DNA of 36,487 nucleotides from Lachnospiraceae bacterium UBA7060 (lineage in GTDB: Bacteria > Bacillota > Clostridia > Lachnospirales > Lachnospiraceae): positions 1 through 36,487 of the forward strand of contig DLAA01000021.1 in NCBI GenBank assembly GCA_002493835.1. The letters run 5' to 3'. Positions 7,542-16,763 of this stretch are shown here, piece by piece (the first letter of the stretch is position 1; each line of letters begins with the position of its first letter). The notes below the pieces were generated by a model. The model saw nothing but the letters and a program-made list of their open reading frames with translations, was not told the origin of the DNA and ran no database searches. The translations under genes and the position numbers were made by a program.

Positions 7542-10523
7542 CTATATTTTCTTTCCCAGCCACCTTGCCAGCATCGACTGCAGCTGATCGATATCCAAAG
7601 GCTTGGACATATGTTCATCCATACCGCATGCTTTAGACTGCTGTATATCCTCCAAAAAAGCATTAGCTGTCATTGCAACAATAGGCATCTTTCTAATGTC
7701 ATCCCGATCCATGGCCCGCAGCGCAGTAGTCGCCTCATACCCGTTCATAATTGGCATCTGCAAATCCATGAGAATCAGATCGTAATACCCCTCCTCTGAC
7801 GCTTTGACCATATCAACAGCTTCTTTGCCATTCTCCGCCGTCTCCACCATGGCTCCCGTGAGAGAGAGAATTTCCGTAGCAATCTCTCGGTTTAAGTCAT
7901 TATCCTCCACCACCAGAATCCGGCTGGAAGAATAATCTGCTTCCTCGATCTGGTCAAGCGTGTGCTCCACATCCTCCACATTTCCTGTGGCAATAAAAGT
8001 TTTGAACGTGCTAAGAAGCCTGTTCCTGTCAAGAGGCTTCATGATAAACGCGTCAACTCCCGCCATTCGTGCCTCTCTCTTGATATCGTCAAAATCATAG
8101 GATGATACCACGACAATAGGTACCTTCAACCCCACCTGCCGCCTGATACTTTTTGCTGTTTCCATGCCATCCATACCGGGCATACTGATATCGATCAGAA
8201 TCGCAAAAATTTCTTCGTTTCGTTTCTGCTTCTCCACCACATATGCCAAAGCTTGTTCACCGGACAGAGCCCATTCGCCCACCATGCCAAGCTTCTGCAA
8301 AAAAATACAGGTTCTCTCACAGGTAAAAGGCTCATCATCGACCACCAGCACAGTTCTCCCTTCCAGATCCGTCCTGTCCATCTGACCCGGCTCCTGATAT
8401 TTTAGGGGAACAGTGATAGTCACAATAGTTCCTACACCGGGTTCGCTCTCAATCTGGATATCCCCTCCCATCATTTGGATAATATTCCTGCTGATGGTAA
8501 GTCCCAATCCTGTACCTTGAATCTTGCTGATCCGCACATCCTCCGCCCTCTCAAAAGGCTCATAAACATGCTGCAGAAATTCCTCTGTCATACCAATGCC
8601 GTTATCTTTAAAGACAAATTCATAGCATCCAATATTCATCTGCGGAGAAGGCTTTTCCGTAATAATAATGCTGATCATTCCATCTTCCCCGGTATACTTG
8701 ACTGAATTGCTCATAATATTCATGAAAGTCTGCTGCAGACGAAGCGCATCCCCCTTCACATTGGGATTATGGAAATCGTGTGTCTGCACATCTATCTCCA
8801 GCCTTTTTTCCCGGGCAGTGCCGGACAACATATGTACCAAATTATCCATCATATCGAGAAGGTTGAAATCCTCCTCGTTTAAAGTCAGCGTTCCCGATTC
8901 TATCCGGCTCATATCAAGCACTTCATTGATAAGAGAAAGCAGGTGTCTGCTTGCGGTGGTAATCTTACCCAGGCACTCCGCCATACCCTCGGGATCGTGA
9001 AGCTTAGTACCGGCGATAGCTGTCATACCTATAATTGCATTCATAGGTGTACGGATATCATGGGACATTTTGGAGAGAAAATCTGTCTTTGCGCAGCTCG
9101 CCCTATCCGCTGCCTCGTAAGCATCCAATAAAGCCCTCTTCGTCTCCTTGTCTTTTATTCTAATTTCTGTAATATCCTTAGCATTATTAAGTGCAAGTAC
9201 ATCACCGGTAACGGCGTCCTTCGTAAGCAGAACCGTATATCTAAGTACCATAGGCTGCGCATCAATACCAGAAATTTCTATCTCAATGACCAGTTCGTTC
9301 TCTCCCCGGTTATAGGCCTGAAGCAGATGTTTTGTATTGAGCGTCTGCTCAAAAATCTCTCGATCTTCCGGGAATACTCTCTCCTTACACCAGCGCAGGA
9401 AAAATTCATTCGCATCGCAGGGTACACGCATCCCCATCTGACGCAGCACCGGCGTCATCTGTCCGTTCAAAATCTCATAAAAATCTTCCTCAATCAGATT
9501 TTGGGTCACATTGACATTAAAAACAAATACAGCCTCCGAAGTAATTGCCTGTCTATACTGCTCTTCCGCACTCAGCGTCCGCCGCAGCATATAATTGGAG
9601 TCCTGAATCTTGATGTTAGCTTCCTCAAGCCCTTTCTTCGCCCGAACAAGCTCTGCATTTGTCCTAAGCATTCGATCCGTCATTTCCGTCTCTTTGGCTT
9701 TTTCCTCGGAAATATTTTTCACATACCACATCACTCTGGCATTCTCTTCACTAAAATTTTTCACAGGTACCAAATCTGTCCGTACCCATTTCCATTCTCC
9801 CTCCACCAGACGCAGATAACTGAAATGAATCGATGATCCACCGTTCATAAACACTTTCTTCAGATTCTCGGCCGCCATAATATTTTTAAAATTGACACTG
9901 TCATCCTTATCCACATGATTTCTGGCACAAGAAGCGACGGTCATTCTGTAATCACCGTTTAACCGCTCCACCTCCAAGGCCTCGCTCTCTACAAACTTCA
10001 GATCTACAATCGTATTTTTCGTAAGATTGATGGCGCTGATTCTAAAATAGGAATCTTGCAGCATCTGAAACGCTTCGTACGAAAGCTGATTGACACGGTA
10101 CTCCTCATCAATCAGCCGAATGGCGCTGATCCATATCTTCCTCCCGTCCAGTGCACAGGATTCCGTTCGGATCTCACGCACCCACACCGGTTCATCTTTA
10201 CCGTTTATCAGACGGTATTCCCGAACTTCCTCCTCGCCCGGCAAATGTACTTTCGTGAAAATCTTTTGATCATGCTCGTACACAGCCTTCAAGTAACTGC
10301 CGCCGGTTCTCGCCATAAACTGTCCATAACTCATCTCCATGTTGTTGAGCGCAAAGGAACTGATAAAATAAACTGGGAACCCCTCTTCATAAAACCCGCT
10401 GACCACACCGACTGCCACATTTTTGCCGAGCAGTTCTATAATCTTATCCTGATTTTCCTCCCCGATATGTTTTTCTTCCGTTGTAAAAAACAATTCCTCC
10501 TTGTAAAACCAGCGTTTAGACAT
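7542..10523 (-). CDS. Soluble multi-PAS hybrid histidine kinase with two receiver domains
   Basis: This 993-residue kinase has no membrane segment. Three PAS-like sensory regions (about 25-140, 150-275 and 320-455), joined by a helical linker, precede the HisKA domain with His488 (motif SKMSHDIRTPMNA). The ATPase domain follows, with DNGIGM and GTGLGL motifs. Two receiver domains come next, at about 723-845 with acceptor Asp778 and about 867-990 with acceptor Asp920. No HPt domain is present, so a phosphorelay would need a separate partner. The ribosome binding site lies inside the last codons of the upstream regulator gene and only one base separates the two genes, so they are translationally coupled. 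Similar soluble hybrid kinases are frequent in Lachnospiraceae, with mostly unknown signals. It may exchange phosphate with, or be controlled by, the neighbouring OmpR-type regulator. Confidence 0.92.
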   Translation of the reverse strand: MSKRWFYKEELFFTTEEKHIGEENQDKIIELLGKNVAVGVVSGFYEEGFPVYFISSFALNNMEMSYGQFMARTGGSYLKAVYEHDQKIFTKVHLPGEEEVREYRLINGKDEPVWVREIRTESCALDGRKIWISAIRLIDEEYRVNQLSYEAFQMLQDSYFRISAINLTKNTIVDLKFVESEALEVERLNGDYRMTVASCARNHVDKDDSVNFKNIMAAENLKKVFMNGGSSIHFSYLRLVEGEWKWVRTDLVPVKNFSEENARVMWYVKNISEEKAKETEMTDRMLRTNAELVRAKKGLEEANIKIQDSNYMLRRTLSAEEQYRQAITSEAVFVFNVNVTQNLIEEDFYEILNGQMTPVLRQMGMRVPCDANEFFLRWCKERVFPEDREIFEQTLNTKHLLQAYNRGENELVIEIEISGIDAQPMVLRYTVLLTKDAVTGDVLALNNAKDITEIRIKDKETKRALLDAYEAADRASCAKTDFLSKMSHDIRTPMNAIIGMTAIAGTKLHDPEGMAECLGKITTASRHLLSLINEVLDMSRIESGTLTLNEEDFNLLDMMDNLVHMLSGTAREKRLEIDVQTHDFHNPNVKGDALRLQQTFMNIMSNSVKYTGEDGMISIIITEKPSPQMNIGCYEFVFKDNGIGMTEEFLQHVYEPFERAEDVRISKIQGTGLGLTISRNIIQMMGGDIQIESEPGVGTIVTITVPLKYQEPGQMDRTDLEGRTVLVVDDEPFTCERTCIFLQKLGMVGEWALSGEQALAYVVEKQKRNEEIFAILIDISMPGMDGMETAKSIRRQVGLKVPIVVVSSYDFDDIKREARMAGVDAFIMKPLDRNRLLSTFKTFIATGNVEDVEHTLDQIEEADYSSSRILVVEDNDLNREIATEILSLTGAMVETAENGKEAVDMVKASEEGYYDLILMDLQMPIMNGYEATTALRAMDRDDIRKMPIVAMTANAFLEDIQQSKACGMDEHMSKPLDIDQLQSMLARWLGKKI

Positions 10524-10524
10524 C

Positions 10525-11202
10525 TCACTCCTCCTCGAACTTATAGCCCATTCCCCATATCGTCTTAATCAGTTCGCCTTTTGCCCCCATTTTACTGCGA
10601 AGCTTTTTTACGTGCGTGTCAATCGTCCTGGCATCCCCAAAATAATCATAATTCCAGACACTATTTAAAATTTTCTCCCGTGATAGTGCTATCCCCTTAT
10701 TTTCCATAAAATAAGCGAGCAATTCAAACTCTTTGTAACTCAAGTCGATCGTCTCGCCCTCCACAGTTACACTGTGAGCCTGCTTATCAAGCCGAATTCC
10801 ACCGGCCTCCACAATCATCTCCGCAGCTGCCTGTCCAGTTCTCCGAAGAATAGCCTCTACACGTGCCACCAGAATCTTCGGACTAAATGGCTTGGAAATA
10901 TATTCATCCACTCCCAGTTCAAATCCCATCAACTCGTCCCTCTCATCCGACTTGGCAGTGAGCATAATAACTGGCACTTTGGAGTAAGCACGAATTTCCT
11001 TGCAAACCTGCCACCCGTCCATCTTTGGCATCATTACATCCAAAATCACCAAATCAAAATCATTTCTTTCAAAAAAAAGGTCGAGAGCTTCCTCTCCATC
11101 CGACGCTTCGACAACCTCATAATGATTCTTTACCAGAAAATCCCGGACCAGCTTGCGCATACGGCTCTCGTCATCCACCACAAGGATCTTCAATTTCTCC
11201 AT
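10525..11202 (-). CDS. OmpR/PhoB-family response regulator
   Basis: This is a DNA-binding response regulator of 225 residues. The receiver domain occupies about 4-118, with acidic pocket DDE at 10-12, phospho-acceptor Asp55 (LVILDVMMP), the conserved Thr in MLTAKSD and Lys in ISKPF. The C-terminal winged helix runs from about 128 to 224 and includes the typical DTHVKKLRSK recognition helix and a GMGYKF wing. It lies between a small membrane protein gene and the hybrid kinase. Regulators of this family usually pair with a HAMP-containing membrane kinase. The nearest such kinase is at 1027-2490, five genes further along the same strand, so the pair appears to be split. The efflux operon between them is the natural regulatory target. 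Confidence 0.93.
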   Translation of the reverse strand: MEKLKILVVDDESRMRKLVRDFLVKNHYEVVEASDGEEALDLFFERNDFDLVILDVMMPKMDGWQVCKEIRAYSKVPVIMLTAKSDERDELMGFELGVDEYISKPFSPKILVARVEAILRRTGQAAAEMIVEAGGIRLDKQAHSVTVEGETIDLSYKEFELLAYFMENKGIALSREKILNSVWNYDYFGDARTIDTHVKKLRSKMGAKGELIKTIWGMGYKFEEE

Positions 11203-11226
11203 ACGCCGTCTATTCCTTTCTTTTCA

Positions 11227-11799
11227 TCACTGTATATGCAGCTGTTCTTCATCCATTCTGCGTTTTTCTTCCCGCAGCTTTTGCTCCCGCTCTGTAAGCT
11301 CCTGCTCCCACTCTGAATATTCATTCAACACGGCCTGCCTGTAATTGATAATATTAGGCCGATCACTGTCCCAGGCAATCGCAATCATCGCCGCCACAAG
11401 AAAAATCAACACCACATTAATCAATAAAGATGTAACAAAGCGTCCCTGATATTCCGGGTGTCTTCTGGCTACACTCTCCCGAATCGACCGATTTCTCTCT
11501 GTCTTATTACTAAATGTTCCATAAAGAGGCACCGGACGGATTTTATCTGCAGGTACACCCCATTTTTGCATATCTCTCTGCATTTTTTGCAGATAACTTA
11601 GACCGATAGGCGTTTGAAATACCCTGTTGTCTAACGCCCTATTGTAAACCAAAAGTACATTCTGCGGCTTACGGTAGTCAAGCTTCTGCTCCAGGCCCTC
11701 CACTTTTTTGATTTCCATCCTAGCCGTCTCCGCATCCGCTATCGTCGCAAAACGATAACCGCCGACAACCAGATCATCCTCTTTCTTTTCCCTCTCCAT
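11227..11799 (-). CDS. Uncharacterised single-pass membrane protein
   Basis: I do not recognise a named family. The 190-residue protein has a soluble N-terminal part (1-120) containing GGYRFAT, VYNRALDNR and a short TPIGLSYLQ segment. One membrane helix follows at about 123-142, then a charged coiled-coil tail rich in Glu, Arg and Lys (about 155-188). There is no signal peptide, so the N terminus is probably cytoplasmic. It begins 22 bases after the chemotaxis receptor gene behind a GGTGAG ribosome binding site, and ends 24 bases before the response regulator. It is therefore almost certainly co-transcribed with signalling genes. A role as an accessory to the receptor or regulator is conceivable but unproven. 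Confidence 0.8.
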   Translation of the reverse strand: MEREKKEDDLVVGGYRFATIADAETARMEIKKVEGLEQKLDYRKPQNVLLVYNRALDNRVFQTPIGLSYLQKMQRDMQKWGVPADKIRPVPLYGTFSNKTERNRSIRESVARRHPEYQGRFVTSLLINVVLIFLVAAMIAIAWDSDRPNIINYRQAVLNEYSEWEQELTEREQKLREEKRRMDEEQLHIQ

Positions 11800-11821
11800 A
11801 AGTTCTCACCAACAATCTTCG

Positions 11822-13546
11822 TCAGATCTTAAATACACCCATGCTCTGATCCAAATGTTCCGCAATCTCCCGAAGCTTCGCCGCATTCTCGGAAATACTG
11901 TTGACAATTGAGGAAACTTCCGTCACCGACGCGGATGTCTCCTCAGAACTCGCCGCATTTTCCTCAGCAATGGCTGTCAAATTCTGCACCACATCCACCA
12001 CATTTACCCTGGCATCATCCAGCCGCCTTGTCTTGTCTGCAATCTGATCCACACCCTCCAAGGACTGAACAATACCGTTCCTAACCTGCGTAAAGCTGTC
12101 ATTCGTCCGCCCCACGCTCTCGTTCTGACTCTCCATAATCTTCTTCACATCCTCCATGGTTTCCACAGATTTCTGCGAATCCATGATCAGAGCATCAATA
12201 ATATCCTCAATCTGTCTTGCGGAATCGTTTGACTGTTCAGCAAGCTTCTGGATCTGGCTTGCCACTACCGCAAATCCTCTGCCCTGTTCGCCAGCCCTGG
12301 CCGCTTCTATGCTTGCATTCAACGAAAGCAAATTCGTCTCCTCCGCAATCGATGTGATAAGCGCTGTAGCCTCTCTGATCTTCATAGCAGATCCATTTGT
12401 AGTATTAGTCTGCTCATAGATCACATCAATAGCCTTTCTTGCCCTATCGTTAATTTTCTCAAGCTCCTGCAGCGTAGCAAAAGCCTCGTCACCAGACTTT
12501 TTCATTTCATTGGCATTATTTGTCAGCTCCTCAACCTGTCTTGTGGTCTCCTCCACCATATTGCCCATCAATATCACGTTCTCCGTGGCCTTCTGTGTCT
12601 CATCCGCCTGAGAAGAAGCCCCTTCCGCAATCTCTGCTACAGCCTTTTCTACCTGTTCCACCGTGTTCGCTGTCTCGGCTGCATTCGTGTTCAAAAGATC
12701 AGATGCCTCATAGAGCTGCTCACTCCGGTCACGAAATTCATGCACCATTTCCACCAGCTGCCCGCGCAGCTCAGCCACCGCCCGGCTCATAAGACCTGTC
12801 TCGTCGGAGCGTGACGTCAGTTTTTCCTGTCCCTCGATTTCCGTGAAGTCCATATGTGCCAGACGGCCCACCACATCAGTTACCTGGGTGATCGGTCGCA
12901 CAATCCTGCTGATAAACAAAAAACCAATAATACTGGCGATAATTACCATCACAACGGTACAGCATGTTCCGGTAAGTGTAACTCGATGTACTGTGCTCAT
13001 CAGCTCATCCTTATCCGCCGACACTACCAAAATACAGTGCCCACGCTCCGTTATGTAATAGGCTGCATATTTTACTGACCCTTTAAAATCATACTCCACT
13101 ACAGCAGGCTCCGGCAGCTTTCCAGCGGCAATCTCCTGTACCAATCCTGATACCACCGCATTCTCTACAGGCTGTCCCACCTTATCCTTCGTCGGATGGT
13201 AAAGCATCGTACCATCCCCCGACACCAAATAGGCATAGCTGGATTCCACGTCATTTAAACCCACCTCGCCTAGAGCCTCAGCGAGATTATTATAATGTGT
13301 CGCCGTATTATACCCCTGCACCTCCATGGCCGTTTCCAGCTTCTTTCCGTAGGCTACCGCCATGTCGTAGAGATAATCCTGATTCAGATCCATCAGTGGA
13401 ATCCGCAGGTTCCTGATCAGCACAATCGACAAACATACTGAAAGAATGACCATGGCAAATACCATCGCGCCTATAATCTTCGTTCTCACGGATTGCAGGG
13501 CCATACTCTTGTTCTTATCTTTCATCATTGTCTTTTCTGCTGCCAT
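11822..13546 (-). CDS. Methyl-accepting chemotaxis protein
   Basis: This is a chemoreceptor-type transducer of 574 residues. One membrane helix lies near 22-45. An extracellular Cache-like sensing domain follows to about 195 (with motifs such as YLVSGDGTMLYHP), then a second helix at about 198-220, a HAMP domain and a long helical signalling domain. The signalling tip is present (AGEQGRGFAVVA), which contacts CheA and CheW. There is no C-terminal CheR-binding pentapeptide. The longer reading frame begins further upstream, but the ATG at 13546 is preceded by AGGAGGAAG at good spacing. No che or flagellar genes are visible, so it may feed a distant chemotaxis array or a non-motility pathway. 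It heads the apparent operon with the small membrane protein, regulator and hybrid kinase. Confidence 0.93.
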   Translation of the reverse strand: MAAEKTMMKDKNKSMALQSVRTKIIGAMVFAMVILSVCLSIVLIRNLRIPLMDLNQDYLYDMAVAYGKKLETAMEVQGYNTATHYNNLAEALGEVGLNDVESSYAYLVSGDGTMLYHPTKDKVGQPVENAVVSGLVQEIAAGKLPEPAVVEYDFKGSVKYAAYYITERGHCILVVSADKDELMSTVHRVTLTGTCCTVVMVIIASIIGFLFISRIVRPITQVTDVVGRLAHMDFTEIEGQEKLTSRSDETGLMSRAVAELRGQLVEMVHEFRDRSEQLYEASDLLNTNAAETANTVEQVEKAVAEIAEGASSQADETQKATENVILMGNMVEETTRQVEELTNNANEMKKSGDEAFATLQELEKINDRARKAIDVIYEQTNTTNGSAMKIREATALITSIAEETNLLSLNASIEAARAGEQGRGFAVVASQIQKLAEQSNDSARQIEDIIDALIMDSQKSVETMEDVKKIMESQNESVGRTNDSFTQVRNGIVQSLEGVDQIADKTRRLDDARVNVVDVVQNLTAIAEENAASSEETSASVTEVSSIVNSISENAAKLREIAEHLDQSMGVFKI

Positions 13547-13634
13547 AACACTTCCTCCTAAATTATAGAAATAACCCAAATACGAAATTTCCCGCATGCT
13601 GGCATTTTTCATTTAGATGCCCGCGTGCACCAAA

Positions 13635-13984
13635 AAGTGGACCAGACGGGAGTCGAACCCGTGTCCAAAAGCCCATTCCCTGTCCTTCTACTATCATAGT
13701 CCCTCATTTCGGATTGCTCCTCATTCCCTTCTCCACATGGAGAGTGACACCCACATGGATTCAGTAGCCTCTGATACGCCCACAGGTAAGAGGCGTCCCC
13801 TGCGTCGTTTCCTACATAGTCGATGCCCGGTTCTTAATGTGTAGGTGCACTAAGGCGGACAGCTGCCATTAGGCAGCGTATGCTAAATTATCTTCAGCGT
13901 TTGTATTTAAGTTCGCGATTTCACGCATCAGCCTGCGGATAGCTTCTCCAGCTGCAAGACCCCTGTCGAAACCTTGACTGGCCC
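13635..13984 (-). ncRNA. ssrA: tmRNA (transfer-messenger RNA)
   Basis: tmRNA rescues stalled ribosomes and tags the incomplete protein for degradation. The 5' end reads GGGCCAGTCAAGGTTTCGAC. The 3' T-arm reads GGTTCGACTCCCG followed by CTGGTCC, which closes the acceptor stem with the 5' GGGCCAG. After the discriminator A the genome reads CTT, so the CCA tail is not encoded and must be added; the mature genomic end is near 13638. The tag reading frame at 13869-13904 ends AEDNLAYAA then TAA. Alignment to other tmRNAs puts the resume codon at ACA, giving the tag TNAEDNLAYAA. It lies directly after smpB, its protein partner. Reading frames crossing this region are not genes. Confidence 0.96.
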
Positions 13985-14004
13985 TTTATTGTTTTACTAC
14001 AAAC

Positions 14005-14013
14005 AGTATAGCA
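14005..14013 (-). promoter_or_regulatory. Extended -10 promoter for tmRNA
   Basis: The minus strand reads TGCTATACT, an extended -10 element (TGN then TATACT), 20 bases before the mature tmRNA 5' end. There is no good -35 box, which extended -10 promoters tolerate. Transcription would start about 13 bases before the mature end, leaving a short leader for RNase P to remove. Confidence 0.55.
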
Positions 14014-14030
14014 TATTATCAATAATAATC

Positions 14031-14495
14031 CTACAAATTTTTTATTTTAAATTCCCGTTCATGTTCCCTGCGCATATCCTTCTTTGCAATATCCTGTCTC
14101 TTATCATAAAGCTTTTTCCCCTTGGCAAGCCCCACTTCCATCTTAGCCCGGCCATCCTTAAAATAAACCTGCAGGGGGACAATCGTGTATCCCTGTAAAG
14201 CCATATTTCCGGCAAGCTTTCTGATTTCTGCCTTGTGCAGCAACAGCTTTCGCACCCTGAGCGGGTCCTTGTTAAAAATATTGCCCTTCTCATAGGGGCT
14301 TACATTCATCCCGTAGACAAAGGCTTCCCCATTCTCAATCCGAACAAAAGCTTCTTTAATACTGCACTTTCCCATGCGAAGAGACTTTACTTCTGTACCG
14401 TGCAGGGCAAGCCCCGCCTCATACTTTTCTTCAATAAAGAAATCGTGGTATGCTTTTTTATTGTTCGCTACCAGTTTCATAGCTTCTTTCGCCAT
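14031..14495 (-). CDS. smpB: SsrA-binding protein SmpB
   Basis: SmpB binds the tRNA-like part of tmRNA and delivers it to stalled ribosomes. The 154-residue protein is of normal length and shows the family's motifs: FIEEKYEAGLALHGTEVKSL near residue 20, GEAFVYGMN, then LAKGKKLYDKRQDI near residue 125. The basic C-terminal tail, which enters the empty mRNA channel, is present (KKDMRREHEREFKIKNL). The gene begins 14 bases after rnr behind a GGGGTGAG ribosome binding site and is followed at once by ssrA, the usual Firmicute order. Confidence 0.97.
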   Translation of the reverse strand: MAKEAMKLVANNKKAYHDFFIEEKYEAGLALHGTEVKSLRMGKCSIKEAFVRIENGEAFVYGMNVSPYEKGNIFNKDPLRVRKLLLHKAEIRKLAGNMALQGYTIVPLQVYFKDGRAKMEVGLAKGKKLYDKRQDIAKKDMRREHEREFKIKNL

Positions 14496-14509
14496 GCTCT
14501 CACCCCTTT

Positions 14510-16648
14510 CTACTCTATATTCATCTCCTCCGGGATCACAAAATCAACTGTCCCCGTCATTCGGTCCGCAGCCTTCACCTGAACAGTAACTCGCTGTCCC
14601 AGCTTGTAGACGATGCCGCTCTCTCTTCCCACCATTTCATACGTGCTCTCATCGTAATAAAAATAATCTCCTGGCAGCATAGAAACATGGATCAGTCCCT
14701 CCACCGTATTTGGCAGTTCCACATATAGTCCCCACTGGGTAATACCTGAAATCACGCCCTCGTACACCTCATCGATGCGCCCCTCCATATACTCTGCTTT
14801 CTTGCGCTTATCGGTCTCCCGCTCTGCCTCAGCCGCCCGCCGTTCCATCTGGGAGGCGTGTTTGGCCACCTCTGAAAGCTTATCCATGTAATGCGATATC
14901 CGTTCCTCTGTCAATTTCCCCCGCAGCTGCTCCTTGATGATACGATGGATCTGGAGATCGGGATAACGCCTAATAGGAGAAGTAAAATGACAGTAATACT
15001 GACACGCCAGGCCGAAGTGTCCCGTACACTCCACCGTGTACTTTGCCTGCTTCATGCTCCTCAAAGTCAGGCGGCTGATCATAGTCTCCTCTTTCGTGTC
15101 CTCGATCAGATCCAGCAATTTTTGCAGTTCTTTGGGATGGACCTCATCCCCCGTCAGTTTGATATGGTAGCCAAAATTCCGAATAAAAGTTGAAAGTTTT
15201 CGAATCTTATCCGGATCAGGTTTTTCATGGGTCCGATATACGAAAGGTACCTCCAGCCAAAAGAAATGCTGGGCCACCGTCTCGTTGGCGGCAAGCATAA
15301 AATCCTCAATGATTTTGGTGGCCACATTTCGCTCATAGGGCTTGATCTCCACAGGATGTCCATTCTCATCCAGAATAATCTTGCTCTCCGCGAAGTCAAA
15401 GTCTATAGAACCACGCCTGTGCCTCCTTTTTCTGAGCACTGCCGCCAATTCTTTCATCTGCTCAAGCATGGGAACAAGAGACTCATATTCCTTTCGTTCC
15501 TCTTCGTCTCTTTCCTCTAAAATTCTTTTCACCGAGGTGTAGGACATTCTGCGGTCCACACGAATCACCGTCTCCGCGATCTGATAATCCTTCACTTCCC
15601 CTTTCTCATCTATGGTCATCATACAGCTCAAAGTCAGTCTGTCAACACCCTGATTCAGGGAACAAATCCCATTAGAAAGCCTGTGGGGCAGCATAGGAAT
15701 CACCCGGTCCACCAGATAAACGCTGGTGCCGCGCTCAAGAGCCTCCCAGTCCAGCGCAGAATTTTCCTGCACATAATTGGCCACATCCGCAATATGCACG
15801 CCCAGATGAAACAGTCCCTTCCCATCCCGATACAAACTGACCGCATCGTCCAAATCCTTGGCATCCTCTCCATCTATGGTCACCATCTGCAGGTCCCGCA
15901 AATCGATACGCCCAGCCCGGTCCGCTTCGGACACAGTTTCCGGCACACGTGCCGCCTGATTCATCACTTTTTCACCAAATTCCAACGGCAGGTTATAACT
16001 CCGGATAACCGTCATAATATCCACACCTGGATCATTCATATGGCCGAGAATCTCTACCACCCTGCCCTCAGGCTTGTGTGCTTCGTCTCCGTAAGAAGTC
16101 AGTTCCACTACTACCTTATGCCCTGTAACTGCCCCTTTGGAACGCTCCGCAGGCACAAAAATGTCTCTGCCAATTTTTACATTATCAGGAATCACAAAGC
16201 CAAAGCTTGAAGACTGCTCATAGGTGCCGACCACCTGTTTCATTCCCCGCTCCAGAATACGAACCACAGACGCCTCCCGGCGTTTTCCTTTTCCCGCGGG
16301 AAGACACTCGATCTGCACCCGGTCCATGTGGAAGGCACCGCCCGTTTTATCCTCAGGGATGTAAAAATCCTCCTCGAATCCCTCCACCTCCACAAAGCCA
16401 AAACCTTTTGCATGGCCTATAAAAGTGCCAACGGGTTTGTTGACGTCGGGCTTCACATACCTGCCCTGTCTCGTGAGCTGTATCTTTCCCTCCGAGACAA
16501 GCGTCTGCAAAATCTTTCTAAAATCCTCCCTCTCCTGCCCAGACACCTGCATGAAGGCCGCCATCTCCTTCTCTTTCATGGGCACGTACATGTCATCAGC
16601 CACCAATTCACATATTAAGCTTTTCCTTTTTTCAAACTGTATATCCAT
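14510..16648 (-). CDS. rnr: Ribonuclease R
   Basis: RNase R is a processive 3'-to-5' exoribonuclease that degrades structured RNA and, in trans-translation, the faulty mRNA released from rescued ribosomes. The 712-residue protein has an N-terminal helix-turn-helix-like segment (about 1-65), cold-shock domains (about 65-220), the RNB catalytic domain with the DGEDAKDLDDAV metal-binding motif near residue 255, and a C-terminal S1 domain (about 625-705). The tail is short and lacks the long Lys-rich extension seen in E. coli. Two adjacent ATG codons exist. I chose the second because AGGAA lies 5 bases before it but only 2 before the first. It is downstream of secG and its terminator, so it may rely partly on read-through. 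Confidence 0.96.
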   Translation of the reverse strand: MDIQFEKRKSLICELVADDMYVPMKEKEMAAFMQVSGQEREDFRKILQTLVSEGKIQLTRQGRYVKPDVNKPVGTFIGHAKGFGFVEVEGFEEDFYIPEDKTGGAFHMDRVQIECLPAGKGKRREASVVRILERGMKQVVGTYEQSSSFGFVIPDNVKIGRDIFVPAERSKGAVTGHKVVVELTSYGDEAHKPEGRVVEILGHMNDPGVDIMTVIRSYNLPLEFGEKVMNQAARVPETVSEADRAGRIDLRDLQMVTIDGEDAKDLDDAVSLYRDGKGLFHLGVHIADVANYVQENSALDWEALERGTSVYLVDRVIPMLPHRLSNGICSLNQGVDRLTLSCMMTIDEKGEVKDYQIAETVIRVDRRMSYTSVKRILEERDEEERKEYESLVPMLEQMKELAAVLRKRRHRRGSIDFDFAESKIILDENGHPVEIKPYERNVATKIIEDFMLAANETVAQHFFWLEVPFVYRTHEKPDPDKIRKLSTFIRNFGYHIKLTGDEVHPKELQKLLDLIEDTKEETMISRLTLRSMKQAKYTVECTGHFGLACQYYCHFTSPIRRYPDLQIHRIIKEQLRGKLTEERISHYMDKLSEVAKHASQMERRAAEAERETDKRKKAEYMEGRIDEVYEGVISGITQWGLYVELPNTVEGLIHVSMLPGDYFYYDESTYEMVGRESGIVYKLGQRVTVQVKAADRMTGTVDFVIPEEMNIE

Positions 16649-16718
16649 CATGCTTCCTTTTCATTCCCCTGCATTCTCCTTAAATATTTCACGCTGTCGC
16701 AATTTCCTATATGACAAA

Positions 16719-16753
16719 GAAAGCACCCTTACCCGTGCGCAAGAGTGCTTTTC
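16719..16753 (-). terminator. Terminator after secG
   Basis: On the minus strand GAAAAGCACTCTT pairs with AAGGGTGCTTTC around a short GC-rich loop, followed by TTTG. It lies 11 bases after the secG stop and before rnr, so it may make rnr expression partly independent of secG or depend on read-through. Confidence 0.65.
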
Positions 16754-16763
16754 ATCTTTCTGT

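Noticed and set aside
13547..13634. Possible c-di-GMP riboswitch or terminator in the gap before the chemoreceptor gene
   Set aside because: A weak GGCAT/ATGCC pairing exists, but there is no GEMM-type consensus and no U-tract, so neither is supported.
13617..13844. Plus-strand open frame across the tmRNA gene
   Set aside because: It lies within tmRNA, antisense to it. The tRNA-like ends and tag frame explain the sequence.
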